A stretch of DNA of 64,000 nucleotides from assembly GCA_965225935.1 (NCBI GenBank), contig CBDDCC010000023.1:372001-436000 (forward strand), read 5' to 3'. Shown here in pieces: positions 42,588-51,801 of this stretch (position 1 is the first letter of the stretch; each line of letters opens with the position of its first letter). The position numbers and the translations under genes were made by a program. Under the pieces are notes generated by a model. That model was given only the letters and a program-made list of their open reading frames with translations, searched no databases and was not told the DNA's origin. Origin of the DNA: CALJXB01 sp965225935 (lineage in GTDB: Bacteria; Pseudomonadota; Alphaproteobacteria; Kiloniellales; JAKSDN01).

Positions 42588-43955
42588 ATGTCGGCTCCTC
42601 CCACCTCATCCGGCGTGACCGTCACCGGCAAGGACCAGCTGGTCGCCTATATGGAGGCCGGCTGCAAGCCGCGCGAGGACTGGCGCATCGGCACCGAGCA
42701 CGAGAAGTTCGCCTTCACCCGGGAGGACCTGCGCCCGCTGCCCTACCACGGGCCGCGCAGCATCCGCGCCCTGCTGGAGGGCCTGGCGGAACGCTTCGAC
42801 TGGACGCCGATCCTCGAAGGCGACAACCCCATCGCGCTCAGCAAGGAGGGCTGCAACGTCACCCTGGAGCCGGGCGGTCAGCTCGAGCTGTCCGGCGCGC
42901 CCCTGGTCGACATCCACGAGACCTGCAGCGAGGTGCACGAGCACCTGGACCAAGTGAAGGCGATCGCCGACCCGCTGGACATCAGCCTGATCGGTCTCGG
43001 CTTCCTGCCCCTTTGGCGGCGGGAGGACATCCCCCAGATGCCGAAGGACCGCTACCAGATCATGCGGGCCTACATGCCGACCAAGGGCAATCTGGGCCTC
43101 GACATGATGCACCGCACCTGCACGGTGCAGGTCAACCTGGACTTCGAGTCCGAGGCGGACATGGTGAAGAAGTTCCGGGTCTCGCTGGCCCTCCAGCCAG
43201 TGGCCACCGCCCTCTTCGCCAACTCCCCCTTCACCGAGGGCAAGCCGAACGGCTTCCTGAGCTACCGCAGCCACATCTGGACCGACGCCGACCCGGACCG
43301 CTGCGGCATCCTGCCCTTCGTTTTCGAGGACGGCATGGGCTTCGAGCGCTACGTCGACTTCGCCCTCGACGTGCCCATGTACTTCGTCTACCGGGGCGGC
43401 GAGTACCTGGACGCCAGCGGCCTCTCCTTCCGCGACTTCCTGGCCGGCAAGCTGCCGATCCTGCCGGGCGAGCTGCCGACCACCAGCGACTGGGGCGACC
43501 ACCTCTCGACCATCTTCCCCGAGGTGCGCCTGAAGACCTTCCTGGAGATGCGCGGCGCCGACGGCGGGCCCTGGAAATCGCTCTGCGCCCTGCCGGCTTT
43601 CTGGGTCGGGCTGCTCTACGACGAGACCTCGCTCGACGCGGCCTGGAACCTGGTCGCCGACTGGACCGCCGAGGACCACGCCCGGCTGCGCAGCGAGGTG
43701 CCCCGTCTCGCCCTCAAGACGCCTTGGGGCCGCGGCATCCTGGCCGACCTCGCCCGGGAGATCGTCTCGATCTCCGAGGCCGGCCTCAGGCGTCGCGCGA
43801 TCATCGCCAGCGACGGGCTCGACGAGACCCACTACCTGGCGCCGGTCCTGGAGGTCGCCGAGACCGGCCGCACGCCCGCCGAGGTCGCGCTGGCGGCCTA
43901 CGAGAACGACTGGCAGGAAAGCGTGGAGCCCCTGTTCCGGAACTGCGCCTACTGA
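42588..43955 (+). CDS. gshA: glutamate--cysteine ligase, plant/alphaproteobacterial type
   Basis: First enzyme of glutathione synthesis, joining L-glutamate and L-cysteine; 455 residues. The N-terminal WRIGTEHEKFAF, the EGCNVTLEPGGQLELSGAP active-site strand, the MMHRTCTVQVNLDF segment and PFTEGKPNGFLSYRSHIW are characteristic of the GSH1 group shared by plants and alphaproteobacteria. Good ribosome site (GGGAAGG). Followed by a perfect hairpin terminator. Confidence 0.96.
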   Translation: MSAPPTSSGVTVTGKDQLVAYMEAGCKPREDWRIGTEHEKFAFTREDLRPLPYHGPRSIRALLEGLAERFDWTPILEGDNPIALSKEGCNVTLEPGGQLELSGAPLVDIHETCSEVHEHLDQVKAIADPLDISLIGLGFLPLWRREDIPQMPKDRYQIMRAYMPTKGNLGLDMMHRTCTVQVNLDFESEADMVKKFRVSLALQPVATALFANSPFTEGKPNGFLSYRSHIWTDADPDRCGILPFVFEDGMGFERYVDFALDVPMYFVYRGGEYLDASGLSFRDFLAGKLPILPGELPTTSDWGDHLSTIFPEVRLKTFLEMRGADGGPWKSLCALPAFWVGLLYDETSLDAAWNLVADWTAEDHARLRSEVPRLALKTPWGRGILADLAREIVSISEAGLRRRAIIASDGLDETHYLAPVLEVAETGRTPAEVALAAYENDWQESVEPLFRNCAY

Positions 43956-44050
43956 GGCCGCTGGACCGCAGGCCGCGTCGGCGGCCGGGCCCGAGCCCCT
44001 TTCGGAACGCTTCCGTCTCTCTGCCGCCTCGTCTGCCCAGTCAAAGAAAT

Positions 44051-44079
44051 GGGGCGGCGTCCGCACTGGACGCCGCCCC
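44051..44079. terminator. intrinsic terminator between gshA and the OmpA-like gene
   Basis: GGGGCGGCGTCC (44051-44062) pairs perfectly with GGACGCCGCCCC (44068-44079) around a 5-nt loop. On the minus strand it is followed by ATTTCTTTG, a U-rich tail, so it best serves the OmpA-like gene; it can also stop gshA transcripts. Confidence 0.75.
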
Positions 44080-44101
44080 CTTCAGGTGAGCTTTCGAACG
44101 G

Positions 44102-44998
44102 TCAGTTGATGCGGATCTCGACCCGCCGATTCTCCTGCTCGCGCACGCCGTCGGGCGTGGGCACGCGCGGATCGGTCTCCCCTTTGCCGCTGGTCGTGAG
44201 GACCGCGGCGGGGATGCCCCTGGCTTCCAGATAATCCTTCACCGCCAAGGCACGCTCGACGGAAAGCTTCTGGTTGTAGGCAGCCGGGCCGGCCGTATCC
44301 GTATGGCCGATCAGAGACACGCTGCTGGCGTCCAGCTCGACGATGGCCAGCGCGACGCGGTCCAGGATGCTGGCGGTGTCGGGCCGGATCGCGAACTGGT
44401 CGAAGTTGAAGTAGACCAGATAGTCGCGCGCGATCGGTTCGGGCGCGGGCATCGGCTCTGGCTCCGGCGCCGCCATGGGCTCGGCGATGGCGGCCTCCAC
44501 CCTGGCCAGCGCCTCCCAGAACTCCTGGCGGCAGAAGGCGATGTCCTCGGGCTGGTGGCCCTCGTTCTCGATCTCCTCCTCCTGGATCCAGCAGTCATAC
44601 ATGACCTGGGCGGTGGCGGCATCGAGCGGAACCTCTTCGCGGCCGCCGTCATCCAGCGCCGCCAACAGCTGATTCCGCGCGGCGGCGAACTCTCCCGCCT
44701 TCTCGGCCGGCAGCTTCCAGTGGTCGGGACTTTCGGGCAAGACGACCTCGTTGTTGCCGGCCGCCAGAGCCTTGCGCGCGAAGCGGTTGGAGTGCTCGTA
44801 GTCGGACTCCGCCAACTCGACATCGGCATAGGCGAGATATTCGTCCTGCAGCGCCGCGTTGAAGGCCCCCGCCGGCGGCCCTGCGTTCCTGGCGGCTTCA
44901 AGATTTCTGTCGACGCTGAAAGCGCCCTCGAAGGATTGGCACGCGGCAAGCACAAGCAATAGCGACGCGCACAATCCTGGTTTGAATAAGCGGTTCAT
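44102..44998 (-). CDS. OmpA/Pal-like outer-membrane lipoprotein
   Basis: A 298-residue envelope protein. The signal sequence ends in a lipobox (LVLAAC), giving a lipidated Cys around residue 20. A helical domain (about 25-170) carries no recognised motif; a Pro/Glu/Ala-rich linker follows (PEPEPMPAPEP). The C-terminal OmpA domain has YFNFDQFAIRPD, SLIGHTDTAGPAAYNQKLSVERA and RRVEIRI, which bind diaminopimelate in peptidoglycan. It probably tethers the outer membrane to the wall. The 620-bp upstream region has unusual GANTC clustering and a CtrA-type site. Confidence 0.88.
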   Translation of the reverse strand: MNRLFKPGLCASLLLVLAACQSFEGAFSVDRNLEAARNAGPPAGAFNAALQDEYLAYADVELAESDYEHSNRFARKALAAGNNEVVLPESPDHWKLPAEKAGEFAAARNQLLAALDDGGREEVPLDAATAQVMYDCWIQEEEIENEGHQPEDIAFCRQEFWEALARVEAAIAEPMAAPEPEPMPAPEPIARDYLVYFNFDQFAIRPDTASILDRVALAIVELDASSVSLIGHTDTAGPAAYNQKLSVERALAVKDYLEARGIPAAVLTTSGKGETDPRVPTPDGVREQENRRVEIRIN

Positions 44999-45133
44999 GG
45001 AGCCTCCCCTCTATGTCGGTCTCAAGGTAACCTTCCCACCGACCACAGGCTATCCAAAGTCGCACGCCAGTCAAGGAGCCGCTAGCCTGCGTCGAAAATA
45101 AATGAAAGCGCCGCTGAATAGTTTCAACGGCCC

Positions 45134-45441
45134 GATTCGTCCTCGATTCTTCCGTGCCGGGACCCAGAATTCGCCGAGTCGCGCCCCGATTCGACCCGCC
45201 CTGCAGCCGATTCGGCCCGATTCGGGCCCTCGGAGATCCGACTCCGGAGCGACAGGGCGGGCAGCGCAGCCGAATCGCCTGCCGCCAGGATTGGAAAGAC
45301 GGCCTGGACGACTCGCCGCCGGCCCCTTTGGTCCGGCCGCGACGGGCCAAAAACCGAGGGAATCCGCGACAAACTGGCGATTTGGGAGAACGGGAGAAAA
45401 CCTGGACCCAGAAAGGGTGAGAGCCGCGACTGGGGGGAATC
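45134..45441. repeat. cluster of eleven GANTC (CcrM) sites
   Basis: GANTC occurs at 45134, 45145, 45176, 45188, 45209, 45219, 45240, 45272, 45310, 45360 and 45437. With the local GC richness about one site would be expected in 308 bp. Several sit in a recurring CGATTCG context. GANTC is the target of the alphaproteobacterial cell-cycle methyltransferase CcrM. The rest of the 44999-45620 gap has no convincing gene; a 120-codon frame at 45102 is Arg/Pro-rich and unlike a protein. Confidence 0.7.
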
Positions 45442-45450
45442 GCGGCTCTC
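45419..45450. repeat. 11-bp perfect hairpin in the GANTC region
   Basis: GAGAGCCGCGA (45419-45429) pairs with TCGCGGCTCTC (45440-45450) around a 10-nt loop rich in G. No U tract follows on either strand, so it need not be a terminator. It could be a structured RNA element or protein site. Confidence 0.5.
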
Positions 45451-45515
45451 TAGGGGAGGTATGAGGGTACAGGTAAAAGAGGAAGCGTTACCGAGGCCTA
45501 TTTGACCCCCAAACC

Positions 45516-45530
45516 CTTAACAAATGGTTA
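45516..45530. promoter_or_regulatory. CtrA-type site TTAA-N7-TTAA
   Basis: TTAAC AAATGG TTAA matches the full CtrA-binding consensus TTAA-N7-TTAA exactly. A further TTAA follows at 45537. It lies in the gap downstream of tldD and about 520 bp upstream of the OmpA-like gene, near the GANTC cluster. A single consensus site without experiments is only suggestive. Confidence 0.45.
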
Positions 45531-45620
45531 ACGGAATTTAATTGAGTGGGGCCCAAGTAACTTTTTTCGTTTTTCTCGACTTTCTTGGAGGCCCGCCCCG
45601 TTCGCGGCCTTCCGCCGTTT

Positions 45621-47054
45621 TCAGGCCGCGGTGCCGCCGACTGTCAGATTGTCGATCAAGAGGGTCGGCTGGCCGACGCCGACCGGCACGCCCTGGCCTT
45701 CCTTGCCGCAGGTGCCGATGCCGCTGTCCAGCTTCATGTCGTTGCCGATCATGGAGACGCGGGTAAGCGCGTCCGGACCGTTGCCGATCAATGTGGCGCC
45801 CTTGACCGCCGGGCCGACCTTGCCGTCCTCGACCAGGTAGGCCTCGGTGCAGGAGAAGACGAACTTGCCGGAGGTGATATCCACCTGGCCGCCGCCGAAA
45901 TTGACCGCGTAGAGCCCCTTGCGGGTGGCGGCGATGACCTCTTCGGGCTCGTGGGCGCCGGCCAGCATGTAGGTGTTGGTCATGCGCGGCATGGGGATAT
46001 GGGCGTGGCTCTGGCGCCGGCCGTTGCCGGTGGGCGCCATGTCCATGAGCCGCGCGTTCTGGCGGTCCTGCATGTAGCCGACCAGGATGCCGTCCTCGAT
46101 CAGGGTGGTCGACTGGGAGGGCGTGCCCTCGTCGTCCACCGTCAGCGAGCCGCGGCGGTCGCTCAGGGTGCCGTCGTCTACCACCGTGACGCCGGGGGCG
46201 GCGACCCGCTCGCCCATCAGTCCGGCGAAGGCCGAGGTTTTCTTGCGGTTGAAGTCGCCCTCCAAGCCGTGCCCGATGGCCTCGTGCAGCAGGATCCCGG
46301 GCCAGCCGGGGCCCAAGATGACCGCCATCTCGCCAGCCGGCGCGTCGACCGACTCCAGGTTCACCAAGGCCTGGCGGAGCGCCTCGTCGACGCTGGCCTG
46401 CCAGTGGGCGGGATCGAGAAGCTGGCTGTAGCTGACCCGGCCGCCGCTGCCGTGGCTGCCGCTTTCCATGCGCTCGCCCTCGCCGACCACCAACGAGACG
46501 TTGAGGCGCACCAGGGGGCGCACGTCGGCCGCCCGCTGGCCGCCCGCGCGCAGGATCTGGACCGCCTGCCACTCGCCGGCCAGGGAGGCCATGACCTGGC
46601 GCACCCTCGGGTCCTTGGAGCGGGCGTAGGCGTCGATGCCCGAGAGCAGGGCCACCTTGTCCTCGAAGGCCGCCTGGCCGAGCGGGTTCTCGTCGCCGTA
46701 GAGCAGCCGGTTGGTGCCGGCGGGCGCCTCGGCCATCTCGCCGCCGCGCCCGCTGCGGACCGCCTTCACGGTCTCCGCGGCGCGGCGCACCGCCGCCTCC
46801 GAAAGCTCGCTGGAATGGGCGTAGCCCGCCGCCTCGCCGGCCACCGCCCGCAGGCCGAAGCCCTGGGTGGTGTCGAAGCTGGCCGCCTTGAGGACCCCGT
46901 CGTCGAAGCTCAGGCCCTCGGACTGGCGGCACTCGAGAAACAGCTCGCCGTCGTCGGCCCCGCCCAGGGCGTCGTCCACCGTGCTTTCCAGGCGGCCGCG
47001 GTCGAGGCCGGCCCGGTTGAAGAAGAGGTCGTCGGCGATGGCGAGGCTGGACAT
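45621..47054 (-). CDS. tldD: metalloprotease TldD
   Basis: Catalytic, zinc-binding subunit of the TldD/TldE protease; 477 residues. The HExxxH motif is intact in LLHEAIGHGLEGD, and the late Cys/His region DSGIGTCGKEGQGVPVGVGQPTLL is typical. The ATG at 47054 (GGGAGAG upstream) is preferred over 47081. Its partner tldE is encoded at 24706-26094 on the same strand. Confidence 0.95.
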   Translation of the reverse strand: MSSLAIADDLFFNRAGLDRGRLESTVDDALGGADDGELFLECRQSEGLSFDDGVLKAASFDTTQGFGLRAVAGEAAGYAHSSELSEAAVRRAAETVKAVRSGRGGEMAEAPAGTNRLLYGDENPLGQAAFEDKVALLSGIDAYARSKDPRVRQVMASLAGEWQAVQILRAGGQRAADVRPLVRLNVSLVVGEGERMESGSHGSGGRVSYSQLLDPAHWQASVDEALRQALVNLESVDAPAGEMAVILGPGWPGILLHEAIGHGLEGDFNRKKTSAFAGLMGERVAAPGVTVVDDGTLSDRRGSLTVDDEGTPSQSTTLIEDGILVGYMQDRQNARLMDMAPTGNGRRQSHAHIPMPRMTNTYMLAGAHEPEEVIAATRKGLYAVNFGGGQVDITSGKFVFSCTEAYLVEDGKVGPAVKGATLIGNGPDALTRVSMIGNDMKLDSGIGTCGKEGQGVPVGVGQPTLLIDNLTVGGTAA

Positions 47055-47243
47055 GGGGGCTCTCCCGAATCCGGGTTCCATTGGGGCGGGGCGAACGGCA
47101 GGCTAGATATGGGACCGCCAGGGACGAATATGGACCCCTGCGCGGGTAAAATCACGCCCCCGGCCACGCCCCGGGGCCGAAAGGACCCTAGAATTGCTGG
47201 TGTACGGGCAGCGGAGAAGGCGCGAGCCGGCTTCGGATGGCTC

Positions 47244-47954
47244 CTAGCGCAAGGTCGGCAGGGAATCGCCGAACCGGCTTTCGATGGTCTTAGGGGGATC
47301 GACGAACTGTACGCCGACCATGTCGCCGTCCTGCCAGACAAGGGTGGTCGAGAACTCGCCGAAGCGTTCGATCCAGAGGATCACCTCCAGGCCGCAGTCG
47401 ATCGGCTTCTCCGACAGCAGCTGGGCACCCTTGAGAGAAATGTTCACGACCCTGCAGTTGGCGATGTGGCCGGCGCTGCGCAGCTTACCGGACCAGAGCA
47501 CCGAAGCCCGGGCGTCGCTGCGCCGATCCTTCTGTTCGCTGTCCTGCTTCAACACATCCTCGACTATGCGCGCCAATTCGGTCAGGTCGTCCTGGAACTC
47601 GATGCCCATGGTATCGCCGTTGCGCCAGGCGACGCGGCCGGTGAATTCGCCGACCCGGTTGATACGCAGGCGAACCCGCGAGTTGGTCTCGATGGACTCG
47701 GCCAGGCGGAGCTTCGCCCCGCCCACGGAGATGTTCAGCACCGTGCACTCCACCGTGCGGTCACCGGAGATCAGCTCGCCGGGACACATGGTGGAGTGGC
47801 GAGGGTGCCTCTGCCTGTCCACGAAACTCGCCAGTTCGCTCATGCCATAGAACGCCTGCTGCCTTCGAGGGCCCATGGATTCTCGGACCAACCCGACGCG
47901 ATTTTGTCGCCGAAACAGTTTCCAAGCCATTAAGAGCCGGGCGGTATTCGGCAT
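47244..47954 (-). CDS. tandem PilZ-domain protein
   Basis: About 236 residues with two PilZ domains, the c-di-GMP receptor fold. Repeat one has RQRHPRH and NISVGGAKL; repeat two has DRRSDARA and NISLKGAQL, each giving the RxxxR and (D/N)xSxxG signature. Both domains end in a similar strand (RVAWRNGDTMGIEF; TLVWQDGDMVGVQF), so the gene probably arose by duplication. Starts at 47954, 47930, 47876 and 47843 are all possible and none has a clear ribosome site. Divergent from coxB; the output partner is unknown. Confidence 0.85.
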   Translation of the reverse strand: MPNTARLLMAWKLFRRQNRVGLVRESMGPRRQQAFYGMSELASFVDRQRHPRHSTMCPGELISGDRTVECTVLNISVGGAKLRLAESIETNSRVRLRINRVGEFTGRVAWRNGDTMGIEFQDDLTELARIVEDVLKQDSEQKDRRSDARASVLWSGKLRSAGHIANCRVVNISLKGAQLLSEKPIDCGLEVILWIERFGEFSTTLVWQDGDMVGVQFVDPPKTIESRFGDSLPTLR

Positions 47955-48195
47955 TCGACGGGCATTTGAGGGAAAGTCGAGAGGCCATGGCGAAGAAGCG
48001 CGATTCCGCCCCCTTCCGGCCGCCCGGAAAGGGCCTCGGCGGGCCCCTCGGGCGCCGCTGGCCCGGGCTTGTAGGGTGCGCCCACTTGGGTTAGTTTCCC
48101 GCCTTGTGTAGAGGGATTCTGGGGGGCTTGAGCCGTTCTCGCCGGCGCCGGGGGGAGGTCCGCAAGCCCCTTAATCGACAAGGGGTGTCGCAAGC

Positions 48196-49128
48196 ATGGC
48201 TTTCATCGCAAGGATGGCCCGTGCGGCGGTGGCGTTTGCCACGCGCGTTGTCTTGGTGCCGGGCCTCCTCCTGGCGGGTTTCGCCACGACCGCGCGGGCA
48301 GCCGGCGGGCCGCAGAACTGGCAGCTCGGCTTCCGCCCGCCGGCCTCGCCGACCGCCGAGCAGATTCACTGGTTCAACGACGTGATTCTGCTGCCCATCA
48401 TCGTGGCCATCGTCGTCTTCGTGCTGGGTCTTCTGGTCTACGTCATGTGGCGCTTTTCGGAAAAGCGCAATCCCACCCCCTCCAAGACCACCCACAACAC
48501 CCTGATCGAGGTTCTCTGGACGGTGATCCCGGTGGTGATCCTGGTGGTCATCGCGATCCCCTCGTTCAAGCTGCTCTACTTCGCCGACCGCATCGAGGAC
48601 GCCGAGATGACCCTCAAGGCGATCGGCAAGCAGTGGTATTGGACCTACGAGTATCCGGACAACGGCGGGTTCGAGTTCGACGCGGTCATGTTGACGGCCG
48701 ACGAGCTGCAGCCGGGCCAGAAGCGGCTGCTGGACACCGACAATCCCGTCGTGCTTCCCGTCGACACCAACATCCGGCTGCTGATCACGGCCGAGGACGT
48801 GCTGCATTCCTTCGCCCTGCCGGCCATGGGCATCAAGCTGGACGCCGTGCCCGGAAGGGTCAACGAGACCTGGGTTCGCATCAACGAGGAAGGCACCTAC
48901 TACGGCCAATGCTCGGAGCTCTGCGGCTCCGGCCACTCCTTCATGCCGATCACGGTCAAGGCGGTCTCCAAGGCCGAGTTCGAGCACTGGGTCGGTCAGG
49001 CGCGCAAGGAGTTCGCGTCCAGCAAGCCGCCGACCGAGACCGCGGACGACGAGGTTCGGGATGGGGATGCGGTGCATTTGGCCACGGCCGCGGACCCGGA
49101 CGAGACCGCGCCGCAGCCGGCGAACTGA
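48196..49128 (+). CDS. coxB: cytochrome c oxidase subunit II
   Basis: 310-residue electron-entry subunit of aa3-type oxidase. A signal peptide (to ARA-AGG) precedes two membrane helices and a cupredoxin domain. The CuA centre is CSELCGSGHSFM: C239, C243, H247, M250, with the Glu between the cysteines. The aromatic electron-entry patch is QWYWTYEYPD. First gene of the cox operon; the C-terminal tail is acidic. Confidence 0.96.
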   Translation: MAFIARMARAAVAFATRVVLVPGLLLAGFATTARAAGGPQNWQLGFRPPASPTAEQIHWFNDVILLPIIVAIVVFVLGLLVYVMWRFSEKRNPTPSKTTHNTLIEVLWTVIPVVILVVIAIPSFKLLYFADRIEDAEMTLKAIGKQWYWTYEYPDNGGFEFDAVMLTADELQPGQKRLLDTDNPVVLPVDTNIRLLITAEDVLHSFALPAMGIKLDAVPGRVNETWVRINEEGTYYGQCSELCGSGHSFMPITVKAVSKAEFEHWVGQARKEFASSKPPTETADDEVRDGDAVHLATAADPDETAPQPAN

Positions 49129-49150
49129 GTTGTTCATGAGGGGTTGATCC

Positions 49151-50767
49151 ATGGCGCACGACACGACAGACGCGCACGCGCAGGGACACGAGCACGACGA
49201 TCACAAGCCGCGGGGCATCACCCGCTGGCTCTATTCCACCAATCACAAAGACATCGGCACCATGTACCTGACCTTCGCCGTGGTGGCGGGTCTGATCGGC
49301 GGCCTGTTCTCGGTGATCATGCGCATGGAGCTGCAGTCCCCCGGCGTCGGCATCCTGAACGTGGCCGACGATCCCGGACAGCTGTGGAACGTGATCATCA
49401 CCGCGCACGGCCTGATCATGGTGTTCTTCGTGGTCATGCCGGCCCTGATCGGCGGCTTCGGCAACTGGTTCGTGCCGCTGATGATCGGCGCGCCGGACAT
49501 GGCCTTCCCGCGCATGAACAACATCTCCTTCTGGCTCCTGATCCCCTCCTTCGGGCTGCTCCTGGGCTCGGCCTTCGTCGGCGGCGGGGCCGGCACCGGC
49601 TGGACGGTCTATCCGCCGCTCTCCTCGGACAGCGGGCAGCCCGGAGCCTCGGTGGACATGGCGATCTTCTCGCTCCACCTGGCGGGCGCCTCCTCGATCC
49701 TCGGCGCGATCAACTTCATCACCACCATCTTCAACATGCGCGCGCCGGGCATGACCATGCACAAGATGCCGCTCTTCGTCTGGTCGATCCTGGTCACCGC
49801 CTTCCTGCTGGTGCTGTCGCTGCCGGTCCTGGGCGGCGCCATCACCATGCTGCTGACCGACCGCAACTTCGGCACCACCTTCTTCAAGCCCGAGGGCGGC
49901 GGCGACCCGATCCTGTTCCAGCATCTCTTCTGGTTCTTCGGCCATCCAGAGGTCTACATCATGATCCTGCCGGCCTTCGGGATCGTCAGCCAGATCGTGG
50001 CGACCTTCTCGCGCAAGCCGGTGTTCGGCTATCTCGGCATGGCCTACGCCATGGTCGCGATCGGCTTCATCGGCTTCATCGTCTGGGCCCACCACATGTA
50101 CACCGTCGGCATGGACGTGGACACGCGGGCCTACTTCACCGCGGCCACCATGATCATCGCGGTGCCCACGGGGGTGAAGATCTTCTCCTGGATCGCCACC
50201 ATGTGGGGCGGTTCGCTGCGCTTCGAGACGCCCATGCTGTGGGCCATCGGCTTCATCTTCCTGTTCACCGTCGGCGGCGTGACCGGCGTGGTGCTGGCGA
50301 ACGCCGGCATGGATCTCGCCTTCCACGACACCTACTACGTGGTCGCCCACTTCCACTACGTGCTGTCGCTGGGCGCCGTCTTCGCCATCTTCGCCGGCTT
50401 CTACTACTGGTTCGGCAAGATGAGCGGACGCGAATTTCCCGAGTGGGCCGGGAAGCTGCACTTCTGGACCACCTTCATCGGGGTCAACCTGACCTTCTTC
50501 CCGCAGCACTTCCTGGGCGCGGCCGGCATGCCGCGGCGCTACATCGACTATCCGGACGCCTATGCCGGCTGGAACATGGTGTCGTCCCTCGGGGCCTACA
50601 TTTCCTTCGCTTCGACCCTCTTCTTCGTGGTGATGCTGTTCTACACCTTCGCCCGGGGTCGCCAGGCGGCGGCCAATCCCTGGGGCGACGGCGCGACCAC
50701 GCTGGAGTGGACCGTGCCCTCGCCGGCCCCCTTCCACACCCACGAGGAGCTGCCGCGCTTCAACTGA
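49151..50767 (+). CDS. coxA: cytochrome c oxidase subunit I
   Basis: 538-residue catalytic subunit with twelve membrane helices, binding heme a, heme a3 and CuB. The CuB ligand/cross-linked pair HPEVY is at residues 265-269 and the K-channel and D-channel segments of A-type oxidases are recognisable (GNWFVPLMIGAPDMAFPRMNN for the D-channel region). HDTYYVVAHFHYVLS carries the heme ligands. It uses cytochrome c as donor, as the coxB CuA site shows. 22 bp after coxB. Confidence 0.97.
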   Translation: MAHDTTDAHAQGHEHDDHKPRGITRWLYSTNHKDIGTMYLTFAVVAGLIGGLFSVIMRMELQSPGVGILNVADDPGQLWNVIITAHGLIMVFFVVMPALIGGFGNWFVPLMIGAPDMAFPRMNNISFWLLIPSFGLLLGSAFVGGGAGTGWTVYPPLSSDSGQPGASVDMAIFSLHLAGASSILGAINFITTIFNMRAPGMTMHKMPLFVWSILVTAFLLVLSLPVLGGAITMLLTDRNFGTTFFKPEGGGDPILFQHLFWFFGHPEVYIMILPAFGIVSQIVATFSRKPVFGYLGMAYAMVAIGFIGFIVWAHHMYTVGMDVDTRAYFTAATMIIAVPTGVKIFSWIATMWGGSLRFETPMLWAIGFIFLFTVGGVTGVVLANAGMDLAFHDTYYVVAHFHYVLSLGAVFAIFAGFYYWFGKMSGREFPEWAGKLHFWTTFIGVNLTFFPQHFLGAAGMPRRYIDYPDAYAGWNMVSSLGAYISFASTLFFVVMLFYTFARGRQAAANPWGDGATTLEWTVPSPAPFHTHEELPRFN

Positions 50768-50831
50768 GCCGAGGCATCGGGACCGCGGGCGAGACGCGAG
50801 CGAAACAAGGGGCGAGACGAGGACCTGGAGC

Positions 50832-51779
50832 GTGACGGACACCTCGATCCACATGGCGGGCCAGATCGCGACGGCGGCCGCCGGGTCGCGGGCGGGCGAA
50901 GCCCGGGTGGCCGACTTCTTCGCCCTCCTGAAGCCGCGGGTCATGTCGCTCGTGGTGTTCACCGGCTTCGCCGGCCTCTACGTGGCGCCGGGCACGCTCC
51001 ATCCCCTGCTGGCGGCGGTGGCGGTGCTGGCGATCGCGGTGGGCGCCGGCGCGGCGGGCGCCATCAACATGTGGTACGACCGGGACATCGACGCCGTCAT
51101 GTCGCGCACCCGCGCGCGGCCGATCCCGAGCGGCCGGGTGGCCCCGTCCGAGGCGCTCGCCCTCGGTGTGGTGCTGAGCCTCTTCTCGGTCCTCATCATG
51201 GCGCTCGCCGTGAACTGGGCGGCGGCCGGGCTGCTGGCGCTCGCCAACGCCTTCTACGTCTTCGTCTACACCTTCTGGCTGAAGCGGCGCACGCCCCAAA
51301 ACATCGTCATCGGCGGCGCCGCGGGCGCCTTTCCGCCGATGATCGGCTGGGCCGCGGTGACCGGCGGCATCAGCCTCGAGTCGGCCGTGCTCTTCCTCAT
51401 CATCTTCATGTGGACGCCGCCCCACTTCTGGGCGCTCGCCCTCTACCGGGACGGCGACTACGCCAAGGCGGGCGTGCCCATGCTGCCGGTGGTGGCCGGC
51501 AAGGCCGAGACCCGCCGCCAGATCCTGATCTACGCCCTGCTGCTCTGGCCCGTGACCCTGGCGCCGACGCTCTTGGGCTTCGCCGGGGCCCTCTACGGCC
51601 TCGTCGCCCTCACGATGGGCGGCCTCTTCGCCTGGCAGGCGCTCAGGGTCTACCAGGAGCGGAGCGAGCGCAGCGCGCGCCAGATGTTCGGCCTCTCGAT
51701 CCTCTTCCTCTTCGTCGTCTTCTCCGCCCTGATCGTCGACGGCAGCGCCCGCTTCGCGCTGCCGGGCTGGACCCTGTGA
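50832..51779 (+). CDS. ctaB: protoheme IX farnesyltransferase (heme O synthase)
   Basis: UbiA-superfamily membrane enzyme that farnesylates heme B to heme O, the precursor of heme A for CoxA; 315 residues. Asp-rich motifs are NMWYDRDIDAVMSRT and YRDGDYAKAGVPMLPV; RPIPSG is shared with UbiA. GTG start at 50832. Located between coxA and the copper chaperone genes. Confidence 0.95.
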   Translation: MTDTSIHMAGQIATAAAGSRAGEARVADFFALLKPRVMSLVVFTGFAGLYVAPGTLHPLLAAVAVLAIAVGAGAAGAINMWYDRDIDAVMSRTRARPIPSGRVAPSEALALGVVLSLFSVLIMALAVNWAAAGLLALANAFYVFVYTFWLKRRTPQNIVIGGAAGAFPPMIGWAAVTGGISLESAVLFLIIFMWTPPHFWALALYRDGDYAKAGVPMLPVVAGKAETRRQILIYALLLWPVTLAPTLLGFAGALYGLVALTMGGLFAWQALRVYQERSERSARQMFGLSILFLFVVFSALIVDGSARFALPGWTL

Positions 51780-51801
51780 GAACACGCTGATGGAGGCGGC
51801 C

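Noticed and set aside
45102..45464. 120-codon plus-strand frame in the GANTC region
   Set aside because: Arg/Pro/Gly-rich, no ribosome site, and its content follows the repeated CGATTCG motif; not protein-like.
44999..45620. Possible chromosomal replication origin (GANTC cluster, CtrA site, AT-rich patch)
   Set aside because: No DnaA boxes were found in the gap and neighbouring genes are not those usually next to alphaproteobacterial origins. The methylation cluster is kept as its own finding.
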